From contig JBEKSR010000090.1 in the NCBI GenBank assembly GCA_049516835.1, positions 1 through 22,589 of the forward strand: a DNA stretch of 22,589 nt, read 5' to 3'. Below the pieces are notes generated by a model. It did no database searches. It saw only the letters and a list, made by a program, of their open reading frames with translations, and was not told the origin of the DNA. Position 1 is the stretch's first letter. Each line of letters starts with the position of its first letter. Shown here one piece after another: positions 22,299 to 22,589 of the stretch. The stretch is from Fen-178 sp049516835. GTDB lineage: Bacteria; Acidobacteriota; Terriglobia; Bryobacterales; Bryobacteraceae. The translations under genes and the position numbers were made by a program.

Positions 22299-22589
22299 CT
22301 ACGAACCCACCACTCCCGCCAGCGGGCTGCTGGCGGAGGCATAAAGCTTTCTCGGCATGCGGCCGGATTCGTAGGCGAGGCGCCCGGCTTCCACGGCCAA
22401 CTTCATGGCGCGCGCCATTTTGACGGAGTCTTCGGCGGCGGCAATGGCGGTGTTCATGAGGACGCCATCGGCGCCCAGTTCCATGGCGATGGCGGCGTCG
22501 GAGGCGGTGCCGACGCCGGCGTCCACGATCATCGGCACCTGGGTGATCGTCTCTCGCAGGATGCGCAGGTTGGCGGGGTTTTGCACGCC
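22299..22589 (-). CDS. thiG: Thiazole synthase ThiG, C-terminal part (partial)
   Basis: The visible 96 or so residues are the C-terminal third of ThiG: NPANLRILRE, then VPMIVDAGVGTASDAAIAME, LGADGVLMNTAIAAAEDSV, MARAMKLAVEAGRLAY and GRMPRKLYASASSPL. ThiG is a cytosolic TIM-barrel enzyme that joins deoxyxylulose phosphate, dehydroglycine and the ThiS thiocarboxylate into the thiazole phosphate of thiamine. The phosphate-binding glycine-rich loops are present; the catalytic lysine lies outside. The gene is cut by the window edge at 22589, so its start and any thiS neighbour are not seen. The stop codon touches the PilZ stop with no spacer. Confidence 0.95.
   Translation of the reverse strand, partial: GVQNPANLRILRETITQVPMIVDAGVGTASDAAIAMELGADGVLMNTAIAAAEDSVKMARAMKLAVEAGRLAYESGRMPRKLYASASSPLAGVVGS

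Overview
The window reads as chromosomal DNA of an acidobacterium, most like the Solibacter/Bryobacter group. This is inference from content: high-GC coding with few gaps, two very large Oar-type TonB-dependent receptors carrying an N-terminal carboxypeptidase-regulatory-like domain, and a one-TM protein whose N-terminal domain is typical of Acidobacteria and Planctomycetes. No rRNA, tRNA, CRISPR array, transposase or phage structural gene was seen.

Layout. (1) 90-2822, minus strand: an MgtC/DUF4010 membrane protein, then an AAA ATPase overlapping by 1 nt the broken start of a DUF4276 (TOPRIM-like) protein, resembling a degraded two-gene defence cassette. (2) 2913-4775: a secreted alpha-amino acid ester hydrolase of the CocE/S15 group. 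(3) 4790-6706, minus: a cytosolic DNA-binding-like domain, one TM helix and a six-hairpin glycosidase-like domain, divergent from receptor 1. (4) 6910-14224: two full TonB-dependent receptors in tandem. (5) 14239-14829: three gene remnants, namely the 3' end of a third receptor, the 5' end of an APC permease, and the 3' end of a second ester hydrolase fused directly to it. (6) 14900-15486: a MazE/MazF-type toxin-antitoxin pair lying between the permease remnant and the intact permease. (7) 15534-20754: five co-directional, overlapping or nearly touching genes (APC permease, amidohydrolase, second APC permease, cupin, Gfo/Idh/MocA oxidoreductase). (8) 20755-20968: an intergenic array of hairpins, one terminator-like. 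(9) 20972-22589: larB (minus), a PilZ-domain protein (plus) and the 3' part of thiG (minus).

How the parts may work together (inference). The receptors bring a substrate across the outer membrane, the ester hydrolase and the glycosidase-like sensor act in the periplasm, and the permease/amidohydrolase/cupin/oxidoreductase operon takes up and breaks down small products. The remnants show that receptor, permease and ester hydrolase genes were once adjacent in another copy, so they probably form one functional module that was duplicated and then collapsed. The physiological substrate cannot be read from the sequence.

The least ordinary signals are the chimeric permease/hydrolase scar, the toxin-antitoxin pair between 173-bp direct repeats with a toxin lacking an expected arginine, a hairpin repeat family with compensatory base changes that also supplies the N-terminus of one permease, and the regulator-glycosidase fusion divergent from a receptor gene.
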